A stretch of 64,000 bases of DNA from Loktanella sp. 3ANDIMAR09 (GCF_001420005.1 NZ_LJAK01000003.1:1-64000), one strand, 5' to 3'. Shown: positions 27,716 to 38,753, counted from the stretch's first letter. Made by a program: numbers and translations. Notes: a model not told the origin generated them from the letters alone.

Positions 27716-30672
27716 TACTTGGCTCCTTTGAGGTTCAGGGCTTCGGCGACAAGCGCCGCCTGTGTCGATTTGTGTTGGCTGGCCAGACCCGTGGCCGGGC
27801 TGGCGGATGTGGCGCGGCCCACGTAGGTCGGGCGCGTATGCTTGGCGTTGATGCGCGTCAGGCACCAGTCAAGGTTGGGTTCCATAAAGGTCCATGCCCC
27901 CTGGTTCTTGGGTTCTTCCTGACACCAGATCATTTCGGCGTCCTTGAATCGTTCCAGTTCCTTGACCGCCGATTGCGCGGGGAAGGGGTAGAACTGTTCG
28001 AACCGCAGCAGATAGATGTCGTCGATCCCGGCCTCGTCGCGTGCCTCGAGCAGATCGTAATAGACCTTGCCGGAACACATCACGACGCGCTTGATCTTGT
28101 CATCTGCCACCAGTTTGGTGTCGGAATGACCCTTTTCGGCGTCATCCCAAAGGACGCGGTGGAACGACGAACCTGTCGTGAAATCCTCGGCGTCGGACAC
28201 GGCCATCTTGTGCCGCAACAGCGATTTCGGCGTCATCAGCATCAGCGGTTTGCGGAAGCTACGATGGATCTGACGCCGCAGCAGGTGGAAATAGTTTGCG
28301 GGCGTGGTGCAGTTTGCGACGATCCAGTTGTCATTGCCGCACATCTGCAAGAACCGTTCCAGACGCGCGCTGGAATGTTCCGGTCCCTGGCCTTCGTAAC
28401 CATGCGGCATCAGGCAGACGAGCCCGGACATCCGCAGCCACTTGGCCTCGCCGGAACTGATGAACTGGTCGAACATGATCTGCGCGCCGTTGGCAAAATC
28501 GCCAAACTGCGCTTCCCACAGGGTCAGGGTGTTCGGTTCGGCCAGTGAATAGCCGTATTCGAAACCAAGCACGGCATATTCCGACAGCATGGAATCGATG
28601 ACTTCGTAGTTGGCCTGCCCATCGCGGATGTTGTTGAGCGGGTAATAGCGGTCCTCGGTGTTCTGATCGATCAACGCGGAATGACGCTGGCTGAACGTGC
28701 CGCGCGTGCTGTCCTGACCGGCCAGACGCACGGGATAGCCTTCGGTCAGCAGCGAACCGAATGCCAAGGCCTCGCCGGTTGCCCAGTCGAACCCTTTGCC
28801 GGTCTCGAACATTTCGGCTTTTGCCTTGAGCAGGCGGTCGATCGTCTTGTGCGTGGCGAATCCATCGGGTGCCTTGATCAAGGCGCTACCGATTTCTGCC
28901 ATTGTTTCCGGTGCGATTGCGGTCTGACCGCGCTGATAGTTGTCCTTGTCACGCGCCAGACCTGACCAACGGCCGTCCAGCCAGTCGGCCTTGTTGGGCT
29001 TGTATTCCTTGCCGGCCTCGAACTCTTCGTTCAGCGTGGCCTGGAATGCGGCCTTCATTTCGTCGATCTCGCCTTCGGGGATCAGGCCGTCCTTGACCAG
29101 TCGATCCGTGTAAAGCGTCAGCGTCGTCTTTTGCTTCTTGATTTTCTTGTACATCACCGGGTTGGTGAACATCGGCTCGTCGCCTTCGTTGTGACCGAAC
29201 CGGCGGTAGCAGATGATGTCCAGCACCACGTCCTTGTGGAACTTCTGACGGAACTCGGTCGCGACGCGGGCGGCGTGCACCACGGCCTCGGGGTCATCGC
29301 CGTTGACGTGGAAAATCGGGGCCTCGACCATAAGCGCGATGTCGGTGGGATAGGGCGAAGTGCGCGAGAAATGCGGCGAGGTCGTGAAACCGATCTGGTT
29401 ATTCACCACGATATGCATGGTGCCGCCCGTGCGGTGACCGCGAATGCCTGACAGCTGGAAACCCTCGGCCACGACACCCTGCCCGGCAAAGGCCGCGTCA
29501 CCATGCAGCAGCACGGCCATGACCTTGGTCCGTTCGGTGTCTTTCTTTTCGTCCTGCTTGGCGCGGACCTTGCCCAGCACGACCGGGTTCACCGCCTCGA
29601 GGTGGCTGGGGTTCGCGGTCAACGACAGGTGAACCGAATTCCCGTCGAATTCCCGGTCGCTGGATGCGCCGAGGTGATATTTCACGTCGCCAGAGCCTTC
29701 GACCTCTTCGGGCTTGAAGCTGCCGCCCTGGAATTCGTTGAAAATCGCGCGGTAGGGTTTGCTCATGACGTTGGCGAGGACGGACAGGCGGCCGCGGTGC
29801 GGCATGCCGATGACGATTTCCTCCAGCCCCAGCTGGCCGCCGCGTTTGATGATCTGTTCCATCGCAGGGATCAGGGATTCACCGCCGTCCAGACCAAACC
29901 GCTTGGTGCCCATGTATTTGACGTGCAGGAATTTTTCGAAACCCTCTGCCTCGACCAGCTTGTTCAGGATCGCCTTGCGGCCGTTCTGGGTAAAGGTGAT
30001 TTCCTTGCCCAGACCTTCGATGCGTTCCTTCAGCCAGGCGGCCTCGTCCGGGTTCGAGATATGCATGTACTGCAGCGCAAAGGTGCCGCAATAGGTGCGT
30101 TTCACGATCGCCATGATCTCGTTCATGGTGGCCACTTCGAGGCCAAGCACGTTGTCGATGAAAATCGGGCGATCCATGTCAGCCTTGGTAAAGCCATAGG
30201 ATGCGGGATCGAGTTCGGGATGCGGCGTCTGTTCGCGCATGCCCAGCGGGTCCAGATCGGCGATCAGGTGGCCGCGAATACGGTATGCGCGGATCAGCAT
30301 CAGCGCGCGCAGGCTATCCAGCACAGCATTGCGCACCTGTGTCTGGGACAGGCCCACACCCTTTTCAGCGGCTTTTGCCTCGATCTTTTTGGCGGCGGCG
30401 GCAGGTTCCTGCGCCCACTGACCATCAAGCGCAGCTGTCAGGTCATCGTTCGGCACCGGCGGCCAGTCCATGCGGTTCCAGCTTGCGCCTGCGGCTTCGG
30501 CCTTGGCATCAGCGGGGGCGTCGCCAAGGGATTTGAAAAACGCGTGCCAGCTTTCGTCGACCGCTGCCGGATTGTCGGCATAGCGTGCGTACAGCTGTTC
30601 GACATATTCGGCATTATGGCCCTGCAAGAAGCTGGACCCGTGGAAAACGTCGTTGGGGGACTGGTCGTTCAT
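27715..30672 (-). CDS. sucA: 2-oxoglutarate dehydrogenase E1
   Basis: The product is 985 residues, typical for the thiamine-diphosphate E1. The N-terminus [21 protein letters not shown] binds E2/E3. Conserved parts include [30 protein letters not shown] and the FGHNEGDEP region of the ThDP/Mg site. It decarboxylates 2-oxoglutarate and passes succinyl to the E2 lipoyl arm. AGGTGA precedes the ATG. It follows sucD after a 74-base gap that holds a hairpin. Confidence 0.97.
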   Translation of the reverse strand: MNDQSPNDVFHGSSFLQGHNAEYVEQLYARYADNPAAVDESWHAFFKSLGDAPADAKAEAAGASWNRMDWPPVPNDDLTAALDGQWAQEPAAAAKKIEAKAAEKGVGLSQTQVRNAVLDSLRALMLIRAYRIRGHLIADLDPLGMREQTPHPELDPASYGFTKADMDRPIFIDNVLGLEVATMNEIMAIVKRTYCGTFALQYMHISNPDEAAWLKERIEGLGKEITFTQNGRKAILNKLVEAEGFEKFLHVKYMGTKRFGLDGGESLIPAMEQIIKRGGQLGLEEIVIGMPHRGRLSVLANVMSKPYRAIFNEFQGGSFKPEEVEGSGDVKYHLGASSDREFDGNSVHLSLTANPSHLEAVNPVVLGKVRAKQDEKKDTERTKVMAVLLHGDAAFAGQGVVAEGFQLSGIRGHRTGGTMHIVVNNQIGFTTSPHFSRTSPYPTDIALMVEAPIFHVNGDDPEAVVHAARVATEFRQKFHKDVVLDIICYRRFGHNEGDEPMFTNPVMYKKIKKQKTTLTLYTDRLVKDGLIPEGEIDEMKAAFQATLNEEFEAGKEYKPNKADWLDGRWSGLARDKDNYQRGQTAIAPETMAEIGSALIKAPDGFATHKTIDRLLKAKAEMFETGKGFDWATGEALAFGSLLTEGYPVRLAGQDSTRGTFSQRHSALIDQNTEDRYYPLNNIRDGQANYEVIDSMLSEYAVLGFEYGYSLAEPNTLTLWEAQFGDFANGAQIMFDQFISSGEAKWLRMSGLVCLMPHGYEGQGPEHSSARLERFLQMCGNDNWIVANCTTPANYFHLLRRQIHRSFRKPLMLMTPKSLLRHKMAVSDAEDFTTGSSFHRVLWDDAEKGHSDTKLVADDKIKRVVMCSGKVYYDLLEARDEAGIDDIYLLRFEQFYPFPAQSAVKELERFKDAEMIWCQEEPKNQGAWTFMEPNLDWCLTRINAKHTRPTYVGRATSASPATGLASQHKSTQAALVAEALNLKGAK

Positions 30673-30717
30673 CTGATCACCTGACGGTCGGACGGGCTGA
30701 TCCCGCCACAGTTGAAT

Positions 30718-30738
30718 GGGCAGGCCATTGGCCTGCCC
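30718..30738 (-). other. Intercistronic hairpin between sucD and sucA
   Basis: GGGCAGGCC and GGCCTGCCC form a perfect nine-base stem with a three-base loop, nine bases after the sucD stop. No T run follows on the minus strand, so it is more likely an mRNA-stability or partial attenuation element than a full terminator. Confidence 0.6.
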
Positions 30739-30746
30739 GGCTAAAT

Positions 30747-31634
30747 TTAGTTCTTGTCGATTGCGGCCAGGACGGCCTCACCCAGCGTGGCGGGGCTGTC
30801 GGCAACCACGATACCGGCGGATTTCATCGCTTCGATCTTGGATTCCGCGTCACCCTTGCCGCCGGCGACGATGGCACCGGCATGGCCCATGCGACGGCCC
30901 GGAGGTGCGGTGCGCCCGGCGATGAAACCGGCGGTGGGCTTCCAGCGACCGGCCTTGCGTTCGTCTGCCAGGAACTGTGCGGCTTCTTCTTCGGCGGAAC
31001 CGCCGATTTCACCGATCATGATGATCGAATGGGTTTCGGGGTCAGCCAGGAACATTTCCAGCACGTCGATATGCTCGGTTCCCTTGATGGGGTCACCGCC
31101 GATGCCCACTGCTGTGGACTGGCCAAGGCCGCTGTCGGATGTCTGTTTCACAGCCTCGTATGTAAGTGTGCCCGAGCGCGACACAACACCGACGGACCCA
31201 CGTTTGTGGATGTGGCCGGGCATGATGCCGATCTTGCAGGCGTCAGGCGTGATCACGCCGGGGCAGTTCGGCCCGATCAGACGGGATTTCGACCCTTCCA
31301 GCGCCTTTTTCACGCGCATCATGTCCAGCACCGGGATGCCTTCGGTGATGCAGATGATCAGTTCCATTTCGGCGTCGATCGCCTCGAGGATGGAATCGGC
31401 AGCAAAGGGCGGCGGGACGTAGATGACAGAGGCGTTCGCCTCTGTGCGGGCGCGGGCCTCGTGCACGGAATCGAACACGGGCAGGTCCAGATGTGTCTGG
31501 CCGCCTTTGCCGGGGGTAACGCCGCCGACCATCTTGGTGCCGTAGGCGATTGCCTGTTCAGTGTGGAACGTCCCCTGAGAGCCGGTCAGGCCCTGGCAGA
31601 TCACGCGGGTGTTTTCGTCTACGAGAATGGCCAT
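30747..31634 (-). CDS. sucD: Succinyl-CoA synthetase alpha subunit
   Basis: The product is 295 residues. It has the CoA-binding Rossmann domain ([16 protein letters not shown]), the [10 protein letters not shown] loop and the phosphorylated histidine His251 in [11 protein letters not shown]. With SucC it converts succinyl-CoA to succinate with ATP or GTP formation. AAGAGGTAAAAA precedes the ATG. Unusually, it is separated from sucC by 1.3 kb carrying a sulfotransferase-like and a lipoprotein gene on the same strand. Confidence 0.97.
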   Translation of the reverse strand: MAILVDENTRVICQGLTGSQGTFHTEQAIAYGTKMVGGVTPGKGGQTHLDLPVFDSVHEARARTEANASVIYVPPPFAADSILEAIDAEMELIICITEGIPVLDMMRVKKALEGSKSRLIGPNCPGVITPDACKIGIMPGHIHKRGSVGVVSRSGTLTYEAVKQTSDSGLGQSTAVGIGGDPIKGTEHIDVLEMFLADPETHSIIMIGEIGGSAEEEAAQFLADERKAGRWKPTAGFIAGRTAPPGRRMGHAGAIVAGGKGDAESKIEAMKSAGIVVADSPATLGEAVLAAIDKN

Positions 31635-31689
31635 TTTTTACCTCTTTAGCATGACGAAGGCTTCGCCATCTGGTCTGTCGTGTTGAAAG

Positions 31690-31941
31690 TTAGTTGAACG
31701 CCGTCGCGGTCGGGATCTGTCCGCCCGTCACATCGGCTGGGGTTTCGGACGTTGATCGCATTGCCGTCAACGGCGCTGCGATGATGACTTGCGTCGGCGT
31801 GGTCATGTCAGTTGTGGCCGCAAACCTTCCGGTATCGCCGGATGGTGCGGCCGCCTGCGGCCCGGTCCGAACGTCAAGGCCCGCACCGCTGCACGCCGAC
31901 AAAAGTGCAATCGCACATATCGGGGCAAGGATTTTCGTCAT
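31690..31941 (-). CDS. Small lipoprotein of unknown function
   Basis: The product is about 83 residues. It starts MTKILAPICAIALLSACSG, a lipoprotein signal peptide with lipobox LLSAC (Cys17). The mature part is Thr/Ala-rich with no known domain. ATG 31941 follows AAAGGA at five bases; the in-frame ATG upstream (31965) lies at the end of the preceding gene. It sits between the sulfotransferase gene (20-base gap) and sucD (55-base gap), so it is probably transcribed with the suc genes. I do not recognise a family. Confidence 0.6.
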   Translation of the reverse strand: MTKILAPICAIALLSACSGAGLDVRTGPQAAAPSGDTGRFAATTDMTTPTQVIIAAPLTAMRSTSETPADVTGGQIPTATAFN

Positions 31942-31961
31942 GGTCGTCCTTTCGGGGTAGG

Positions 31962-32909
31962 TCATGGCGTCACTGTTTCGGGCATGGTCGGGAACAGCCT
32001 GTCGAGCTGCGGGAACCAGCGATTGCGGACTGCGGCATTGCCGGGGCCGGTCTGGGCCAGCAGCGTTTCCCGCTGTGCATCGGTCAGGCGCAAGCGCCCA
32101 CCATCACCCAGATCGCAGGCGATCAGGCCGCGCCGCAACACGCGCATGATCGCGAACCCCGGACGGCTGTTGCCCAGCCCACCGGACAGGGCGTTCAACC
32201 TGCGCATCCAGCGGCTGCCACGGGCTGACAAGGTCGCATTGCGGGTGGGGGCTTCTTGGGTGTCGGGCAGGGTGACACCCAGGGCGGCGCAGAAATCCTG
32301 ACCCAGATCACCGCCCCGCAGCCGTGCGCGATCAAATAGGCGAACGGTGACGGCATCAGCACCCACCGCACGTTCCCAACGCGTCAGGAACACAGCGTAA
32401 TCAGGCACCTTTTGACGGGCCAGATAGGCATCGAACGTCTCGGCGCTGCCGTTTTTCAACTGCTGCGAATAGTTCGACAAGATCCAGCTGTCTTGCGCCC
32501 GCAGGTAGACGATGACCCGCACCGTCGTGAACCGCGCCTTGAGCCAGTTGGTAAAGGATTGGATGAACCGTGGCCCGCGCATCGGCCAGCCCAACATCTC
32601 GCAGGAGATCAGCAATTGCTTGTCGGGGTGGTCGGCGATCACCTTGTCCAGATCGGCCTCGAGCTGGTGCGTGACACGCGCATAATCATCCGGTCCACGC
32701 AGGTTGAACAGGGCACGAATGCCCTGATCCTTGATCGGAACGCCAACCAGATGATGGCCCGCTATCAGAAATTCCGCATGGCTGAGTTGGGACGAGAAAT
32801 TGCGATAGACGACGCCCTGGCGTTCCAATGCCGCGCGATTGCTGCGCAGCATTGACTGGATCGCGGACGATCCAGTCTTGGGGATGCCGATGTGGGCGAC
32901 GACGTCCAT
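31962..32909 (-). CDS. Sulfotransferase-like P-loop protein
   Basis: The product is about 315 residues. The N-terminus [16 protein letters not shown] (6-21) is the 5'-PSB (PAPS-binding) P-loop of sulfotransferases, and [19 protein letters not shown] in the middle is the matching 3'-phosphate-binding region. It likely adds a sulfate group to a carbohydrate or other acceptor in the cytoplasm; the substrate is unknown. The start at 32909 lies ten bases after the sucC stop. The gene interrupts the usual sucC-sucD adjacency. Confidence 0.72.
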   Translation of the reverse strand: MDVVAHIGIPKTGSSAIQSMLRSNRAALERQGVVYRNFSSQLSHAEFLIAGHHLVGVPIKDQGIRALFNLRGPDDYARVTHQLEADLDKVIADHPDKQLLISCEMLGWPMRGPRFIQSFTNWLKARFTTVRVIVYLRAQDSWILSNYSQQLKNGSAETFDAYLARQKVPDYAVFLTRWERAVGADAVTVRLFDRARLRGGDLGQDFCAALGVTLPDTQEAPTRNATLSARGSRWMRRLNALSGGLGNSRPGFAIMRVLRRGLIACDLGDGGRLRLTDAQRETLLAQTGPGNAAVRNRWFPQLDRLFPTMPETVTP

Positions 32910-32919
32910 CGCTCTTGCC

Positions 32920-34113
32920 TCAGCCCTTGACCGCTTTGACGATCTTTTGCGCGCCGTCCTTGAGGTCGTCGGCAGCAATCACGTCAAGGCCGGAGTTGTT
33001 GATGATCTCCTTGCCCTTTTCGACGTTGGTGCCTTCGAGGCGGACGACCAGCGGAACCTTGAGGCCCACTTCCTTGACGGCGGATACAACGCCCTCTGCG
33101 ATGACATCGCAGCGCATGATGCCGCCAAAGATGTTGACCAGAATGCCTTTGACGTTGGGGTCAGAGGTGATGATCTTGAAGGCCTCGGTGACCTTTTCCT
33201 TGGTCGCACCGCCGCCCACGTCGAGAAAGTTCGCAGGCTCTGCGCCATACAGCTTGATGATGTCCATCGTCGCCATCGCAAGGCCGGCGCCGTTGACCAT
33301 GCAGCCGATTTCACCGTCCAGCGCGATATAGTTCAGGTCGTATTTGCTGGCGGCCAGTTCCTTGGGGTCTTCTTCGGTTTCGTCGCGCAGGGCGGCGATG
33401 TCCGCGTGGCGGTAGACCGCGTTTCCGTCAAAGCTGACCTTGGCATCCAGCACCTTCAGATCGCCCTTGTCGGTCACGATCAGCGGGTTGATTTCCAGCA
33501 TTTCCATGTCTTTTTCGACGAATGCCTTGTACAGCTGACCCATCAGCTGAACGCATTGCTTGACCTGACCACCGGTCAGTCCCAGCGCGAATGCAACGCG
33601 ACGGCCGTGGAACGGCTGATAGCCGGTTGCGGGATCGACGGTGAAATTCAGGATCTTTTCGGGGGTGTTTTCGGCCACTTCTTCGATGTCCATGCCACCT
33701 TCGGTGGAACAGACGAACCCGATGCGGCTGGTCTGGCGATCAACCAACAGCGCAAGGTAGAGTTCGGTTTCGATGCCAGAGCCGTCCTCGATGTAGATGC
33801 GGTTCACGACCTTGCCTGCGGGGCCGGTCTGATGCGTGACCAGCGTGCGGCCCAGCATTTTCTTGGCCTGTTCTGCGGCTTCTTCGACGGATTTGGCAAG
33901 ACGCACGCCGCCAGCATCACCGGCGTCGGATTCCTTGAATTTGCCCTTGCCGCGACCACCAGCGTGGATCTGCGCCTTGACGACCCACAGCGGTCCGTCC
34001 AGTTCGCCTGCGGCGGTTTTCGCCTCTTCGGCGCGGGTGACGGCGCGGCCGTCGCTGACCGGGGCACCGTATTGGCGCAGCAGGGCCTTGGCCTGGTATT
34101 CGTGGATGTTCAT
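32920..34113 (-). CDS. sucC: Succinyl-CoA synthetase beta subunit
   Basis: The product is 397 residues, normal for SucC. It starts [22 protein letters not shown] and has the ATP-grasp features ([17 protein letters not shown]) and the C-terminal [15 protein letters not shown] CoA-ligase motif. AAGGA lies five bases before ATG 34113. The frame is open for 65 more codons upstream, but that stretch holds the operator palindromes and no family similarity, so I reject the longer start. It is the first gene of the suc transcript. Confidence 0.97.
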   Translation of the reverse strand: MNIHEYQAKALLRQYGAPVSDGRAVTRAEEAKTAAGELDGPLWVVKAQIHAGGRGKGKFKESDAGDAGGVRLAKSVEEAAEQAKKMLGRTLVTHQTGPAGKVVNRIYIEDGSGIETELYLALLVDRQTSRIGFVCSTEGGMDIEEVAENTPEKILNFTVDPATGYQPFHGRRVAFALGLTGGQVKQCVQLMGQLYKAFVEKDMEMLEINPLIVTDKGDLKVLDAKVSFDGNAVYRHADIAALRDETEEDPKELAASKYDLNYIALDGEIGCMVNGAGLAMATMDIIKLYGAEPANFLDVGGGATKEKVTEAFKIITSDPNVKGILVNIFGGIMRCDVIAEGVVSAVKEVGLKVPLVVRLEGTNVEKGKEIINNSGLDVIAADDLKDGAQKIVKAVKG

Positions 34114-34208
34114 GGCGCGTCCTTCGTGTGGATCAGTTTGCAGCGGGATTGCATATTTCAGGGTTGAAAAAAAGAACACTTGCCGGGATGCAGCGGAAAA
34201 CCGACATT

Positions 34209-34239
34209 TGTGATCACAGTAATATCGCGTGTGATCACA
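34209..34239. promoter_or_regulatory. Tandem palindromes TGTGATCACA upstream of sucC
   Basis: Two perfect copies of the 10-base palindrome TGTGATCACA lie at 34209-34218 and 34230-34239, exactly 21 bp (two helical turns) apart. They are 96 to 126 bases upstream of the sucC ATG and downstream of the mdh terminator. The same arrangement occurs before sdhC. This looks like a cooperative operator for a TCA-cycle regulator; which regulator is unknown. Confidence 0.75.
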
Positions 34240-34277
34240 AGACACATTTTGTTCACGGTGATCCGTTCTGAAACGAC

Positions 34278-34305
34278 AAAGGGCGCCCCGCGGGGCGCCC
34301 TTTTT
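34278..34305 (-). terminator. Terminator after mdh
   Basis: AAAGGGCGCCCCG and CGGGGCGCCCTTT form a perfect 13-base palindromic stem (34278-34303) with flanking A and T runs, 22 bases after the mdh stop on the minus strand. It separates mdh from the suc operon, so sucC needs its own promoter. The symmetric runs could work in both directions. Confidence 0.85.
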
Positions 34306-34326
34306 CAACCGTGCAATCCTGTGTGA

Positions 34327-35364
<1,038 letters not shown>

Positions 35365-35425
35365 TCATGGTCAATGCGTGCTTTCGTCGCTAACAATTTG
35401 AAAATCCCCTGTGTGAAAGCGTTTC

Positions 35426-36181
35426 ATGACCCCGCTCGACCCGATGTTTTATGTCGTCGCAGTGCCTGCCGTGCTGTTCGCCGGAATTTCCAAGGCAGGG
35501 TTCGGATCGGGTGCCGCCTTTGTTTCGGCAGCCGTGTTGGCACTGCTGGTCGACCCGGGCTTGGCGCTGGGCGTGATGTTGCCCTTGCTGATGTTGATCG
35601 ATGCTGCGTCGCTGCGCCCTTACTGGCGCAAATGGGATGGTCCGTCGGCGCGCGGGCTGATCGTCGGGGCCGTGCCGGGGGTGGCCTTGGGGGCGGTGAT
35701 CTATTCATTCGTGAATGCGGACAGCTTCCGCATCCTGATCGGGGTCATCTGCCTGGCGTTTGTTGCCTATCAATGGGCGCGTGCTGCTGGCGTGCTGAAC
35801 ATCCCAAATTTCGCGTTTTCGCGGGGTTGGGCCTGGGTCGCTGGATCGGTCGCGGGTTTTACCAGTTTCGTCAGTCATGCAGGCGGGCCGCCTGTGGCGG
35901 TATTCACGCTGGGCATGGGCATGGACAAGACGCGGTATCAGGCGACCAGTGTGATCGTATTCTGGGCCATAAACCTGATGAAGTTCGTGCCCTATGGATT
36001 CCTGGGCATTTTTACCGCGCAAAGCCTGCTGGCCGACCTGATATTGGCACCGGTTGCACTGCTGGGGGCGTGGCTGGGTGTGCGGGCGCATTATTTCGTA
36101 TCCGAAAGACTGTTTTTCGGGATCACCTATGTCGCGCTGACACTGACCGGGATCAGGCTGATCTGGCTTTCACTGACCTGA
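35426..36181 (+). CDS. TSUP (TauE/SafE) family sulfite/anion permease
   Basis: The product is 251 residues, mostly hydrophobic, with about eight membrane helices arranged as two repeats. The N-terminal AGISKAGFGSGAAFVSA and the second-half FTSFVSHAGGPPVAVFTLGM motifs are those of the TauE/SafE exporter family. It probably exports a sulfur-containing or organic anion; the substrate is unknown. It is divergent from mdh and shares the 136-base gap in between. No strong ribosome-binding site is visible. Confidence 0.87.
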   Translation: MTPLDPMFYVVAVPAVLFAGISKAGFGSGAAFVSAAVLALLVDPGLALGVMLPLLMLIDAASLRPYWRKWDGPSARGLIVGAVPGVALGAVIYSFVNADSFRILIGVICLAFVAYQWARAAGVLNIPNFAFSRGWAWVAGSVAGFTSFVSHAGGPPVAVFTLGMGMDKTRYQATSVIVFWAINLMKFVPYGFLGIFTAQSLLADLILAPVALLGAWLGVRAHYFVSERLFFGITYVALTLTGIRLIWLSLT

Positions 36182-36187
36182 CGAAAT

Positions 36188-36216
36188 AAAAAAGGCCGCC
36201 CCCAAGGGGAGCGGCC
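36188..36216 (-). terminator. Terminator after the PRC-barrel gene
   Basis: On the minus strand, GGCCGCTCCCC (36216-36206) and GGGGGCGGCC (36203-36194) pair around a two-base loop with one mismatch, followed by TTTTTTATTT. It lies 22 bases after the stop of the gene at 36239. Confidence 0.8.
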
Positions 36217-36238
36217 AATGTTCCGGTATAAAAAGAGA

Positions 36239-36901
36239 TTACATCTCGGCTTCATACTCGGGCAGTTCTTCCAGCTGCTCTTCGGTCTGCGGGATCGACG
36301 CGCGGATATCGTCGCCATCGGTTTCCTGCATGATGGTCACGTCGGCAAAATCGACCGCGACGGCCTTTTCACCCAGACCAAGGAAGCCGCCGACTTCGAT
36401 GACGACCTGCTGGATCATGCCGTCATCGCTGACGATCAGGTCGCTGATCTCGCCGATTTCTTCGTCGTTGGTGCCAAAGACGGCTGCATCTGTCAGCTGT
36501 TCGGCTGTCACGTCAGCATTCATCAGCTGGGTGTAGCCGTCCAGCGGTGACATGGCCGTCATGTCATCGGCTGTCTCTTCCATGGTCGCATCGACGTTGT
36601 CAGCGGTGTCTTCCATGTTCTGTTCGGCTGCATCCATGGTCTCGTCCATGGTTTCGCCTGCGGCATCCATCGTTTCGCCGGCTGCGTCCATGGTTTCTTC
36701 CGCTGCGTCCTCAACGGGCTCTGCGGTGTCCATTTCGGTGGTGGAATCGGTGTCCATCATCGTGTCGCCGGATTGCATTTCGTCGGTCATGGTGCCTTCG
36801 GCGGCAGGTGCCATGGTGTCGGTTTCTGCCTCGTGGCTGGCTGCGAATGCGCCGTTGGACACGACAAGAGCGATAGCGGTGGTTGCGAGAAACTTTTTCA
36901 T
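36239..36901 (-). CDS. Exported PRC-barrel domain protein with Met/Asp/Glu repeats
   Basis: The product is 220 residues. It has a signal peptide (MKKFLATTAIALVVSNGAFA), then a long low-complexity stretch rich in Met, Asp, Glu, Thr and Ala (about 22-120) with near-repeats of the unit ETMDAAG. A C-terminal PRC-barrel-like domain (about 130-215: VFGTNDEEIGEISDLIVSDDG ... QVVIEVGGFLGLGEKAVAVDF) follows. PRC barrels often bind partners or surfaces in photosynthesis and ribosome proteins. Here a periplasmic, possibly stress-related or adhesive role is only a guess. It has its own terminator. Confidence 0.8.
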   Translation of the reverse strand: MKKFLATTAIALVVSNGAFAASHEAETDTMAPAAEGTMTDEMQSGDTMMDTDSTTEMDTAEPVEDAAEETMDAAGETMDAAGETMDETMDAAEQNMEDTADNVDATMEETADDMTAMSPLDGYTQLMNADVTAEQLTDAAVFGTNDEEIGEISDLIVSDDGMIQQVVIEVGGFLGLGEKAVAVDFADVTIMQETDGDDIRASIPQTEEQLEELPEYEAEM

Positions 36902-37143
36902 TTTCAGTACCTTGCTTTAGTTTTATTTGGCGATCGGTTGCTCCGTCCGCCTCTGGTCACTCAACGGCGCAGGTCGGAATTGGTTGCGTCGATTGGTCAC
37001 AATATTTTTGCATCACGCCGCATTCCGCCGGTTCTGACCCATGGCATGTGCGGAAATCGGCCCGGTTCCGTGGGGTGAAAAATGGCTTGAACAATTCGTC
37101 TGAATTTGGCCTTGTGCGCGCAACTTTGTTACATGGAGGCCGC

Positions 37144-37986
37144 ATGCGCCATCGTCCCACCCGTTCCGCACTCTATATCCCCGGGTCAAAGCCGCGCGCG
37201 CTGGACAAGGCGCGTGACCTGCCCTGCGACGTGATCCTGTTCGACCTCGAGGATGCGGTTTCACCCGACGCCAAGGTCGCAGCGCGCGACACCCTGCGCG
37301 CAGCATTGGAACAGGGCGGATATGGTGCACGGATGACGCTGGTGCGGATCAACGGCTTTGACACCGAATGGGGCCAGGATGATGCCCGGGCCGCTGCGGG
37401 CATGCCCTGCGATGGTGTCCTGATCCCCAAGGTCGACAGCCCTGCCGATCTGGATGCGGTTGCGGATGTCGTGGGTGATGTGCCGCTGTGGGCGATGATG
37501 GAAACGCCTTTGGGCGTCCTGAATGCGCAAACCATCTGCGCGCATCCCCGATTGGCCGGGATCGTGATGGGCACCAATGATCTGGCCAAGGATCTGGCCG
37601 CGCAAACCCGCGACGGCATGCGCACCGCGCTGCAACATTGCCTGCTGGCGGCGCGTGCGGCGGGAATCACGGCGATTGACGGTGTATTCAACGCGTTCAA
37701 GGATGATGAAGGGTTGCAGGCAGAATGCACCGACGGTCGCGCCATGGGGTTCGATGGCAAATCCCTGATCCATCCTGCGCAGCTGGACATCGCCAACCGG
37801 GTCTTTGGTCCGTCAGAGGCGGATATTGATCTGGCCCGGCGTCAGATCGCGGCCTTTGACGCGGCGGCTGCCGCGGGACAGGGTGTTGCCGTCGTGGACG
37901 GTCGCATCGTTGAGAACTTGCATATCGTCACCGCGCGGGCGACCTTGGCCAAGGCAGAGGCCATCACCGCATTGGAGACGACATGA
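37144..37986 (+). CDS. CitE-like CoA-ester lyase/thioesterase ((3S)-malyl-CoA type)
   Basis: The product is 280 residues of the HpcH/HpaI-CitE fold: RSALYIPGSKPRALDKA, VILFDLEDAVSPDAK (Mg2+ site), AMMETPLGVLNAQ and GIVMGTNDLAKDL. In Rhodobacter sphaeroides a paralogue of malyl-CoA lyase, Mcl2, acts as (3S)-malyl-CoA thioesterase in the ethylmalonyl-CoA pathway. The operon with mesaconyl-CoA hydratase fits that role, but lyase activity is also possible. GGAGG precedes ATG 37144. The 242 bases upstream hold no gene. Confidence 0.82.
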   Translation: MRHRPTRSALYIPGSKPRALDKARDLPCDVILFDLEDAVSPDAKVAARDTLRAALEQGGYGARMTLVRINGFDTEWGQDDARAAAGMPCDGVLIPKVDSPADLDAVADVVGDVPLWAMMETPLGVLNAQTICAHPRLAGIVMGTNDLAKDLAAQTRDGMRTALQHCLLAARAAGITAIDGVFNAFKDDEGLQAECTDGRAMGFDGKSLIHPAQLDIANRVFGPSEADIDLARRQIAAFDAAAAAGQGVAVVDGRIVENLHIVTARATLAKAEAITALETT

Positions 37987-38543
37987 CATTACTTATTCTG
38001 GGCCTGCTTTTGTGGGTTGCGGCGCATACCTGGAAACGGGTCAGCCCGGGAACGCGGGCAGATATGGGCGACCGAGGGCGTCTGTTTGCGGCCCTGGCGA
38101 TCATCGCGTCCGTCGTCTTGATGGTGATCGGCTACCGGGCTGCTGACGGCGCGGTCTATTGGGGGCGCGCTGGCTGGTCCACCGGCGTGAACAACCTGCT
38201 GATGTTGGTGGCGTTCTATATCTATGCGGTCGGTGCGCCCAAACCCGGCAAGCCGCGCGTCTGGCTGGGTCGCAAGATCCGCCATCCGCAGTTGATCGGT
38301 TTTTCGATCTGGGCCGTGGCGCATCTGCTGGTCAACGGTGATGTGCCGTCGTTCGTGTTGTTCGGCGGGTTGCTGGTCTGGGCGCTGGCCGAAATCGTCC
38401 TGATCAACCGGGCCGAACCGGAATGGACCCCGCCACCGCACCGCAGCGCGCGCAAGGAATTCATTCCCATCGTCGCCGCCATCGTCATCTATGCGATCGT
38501 CGCGGCAATCCACATCCTGCTTGGCTACAACCCGTTCGGATAA
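37983..38543 (+). CDS. NnrU family membrane protein
   Basis: The product is 186 residues with about five membrane helices. The conserved RHPQLIGFSIWAVAHLLVNGD near the middle is the signature of the NnrU/Z-ISO family, whose members act in nitrite/NO metabolism or as heme-dependent carotene isomerases. No denitrification or carotenoid gene is nearby. The start overlaps the CoA-lyase stop by four bases, so it is coupled to an acyl-CoA enzyme; its role there is unknown. Confidence 0.85.
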   Translation: MTLLILGLLLWVAAHTWKRVSPGTRADMGDRGRLFAALAIIASVVLMVIGYRAADGAVYWGRAGWSTGVNNLLMLVAFYIYAVGAPKPGKPRVWLGRKIRHPQLIGFSIWAVAHLLVNGDVPSFVLFGGLLVWALAEIVLINRAEPEWTPPPHRSARKEFIPIVAAIVIYAIVAAIHILLGYNPFG

Positions 38544-38546
38544 GAC

Positions 38547-38753
38547 ATGACAAAACTTTATCGACTGCTGACCGAAGACGACACATCCGCGTTCTGCCAC
38601 AAGGTGTCCGATGCCCTGTCCAAAGGGTGGGAGCTGTATGGCACGCCGACCTATGCCTTTGATCATGCCAATGGCGTGATGCGCTGTGGTCAGGCCGTCA
38701 CCAAGGACATCAGCGCCGATTACGATCCCGACATGAAGCTGGGCCAGCAATGA
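38547..38753 (+). CDS. DUF1737 family small protein
   Basis: The product is 68 residues, starting KLYRLLTEDDTSAFCHKVSDALSKGWELYGTPTYAFD. This matches the DUF1737 family of short proteins, found almost only in proteobacteria, with a conserved GWELYGSP-like motif. The function is unknown. It lies three bases after NnrU and overlaps the mesaconyl-CoA hydratase gene by four bases, in a four-gene operon. Confidence 0.82.
   Translation: MTKLYRLLTEDDTSAFCHKVSDALSKGWELYGTPTYAFDHANGVMRCGQAVTKDISADYDPDMKLGQQ

Noticed and set aside
30741-30750. CTAAATTTAG palindrome at the sucD stop
   Set aside because: It overlaps the stop codon, has no second copy and no promoter context; probably chance.
34209-34239. 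CRP/FNR box as the explanation for the sucC palindromes
   Set aside because: CRP sites need TGTGA-N6-TCACA and FNR sites TTGAT-N4-ATCAA; here the half-sites abut with no spacer.
34114-34308. N-terminal extension of SucC upstream of ATG 34113
   Set aside because: It would translate the operator palindromes and part of the mdh terminator; the ATG at 34113 has AAGGA at correct spacing and the family N-terminus.
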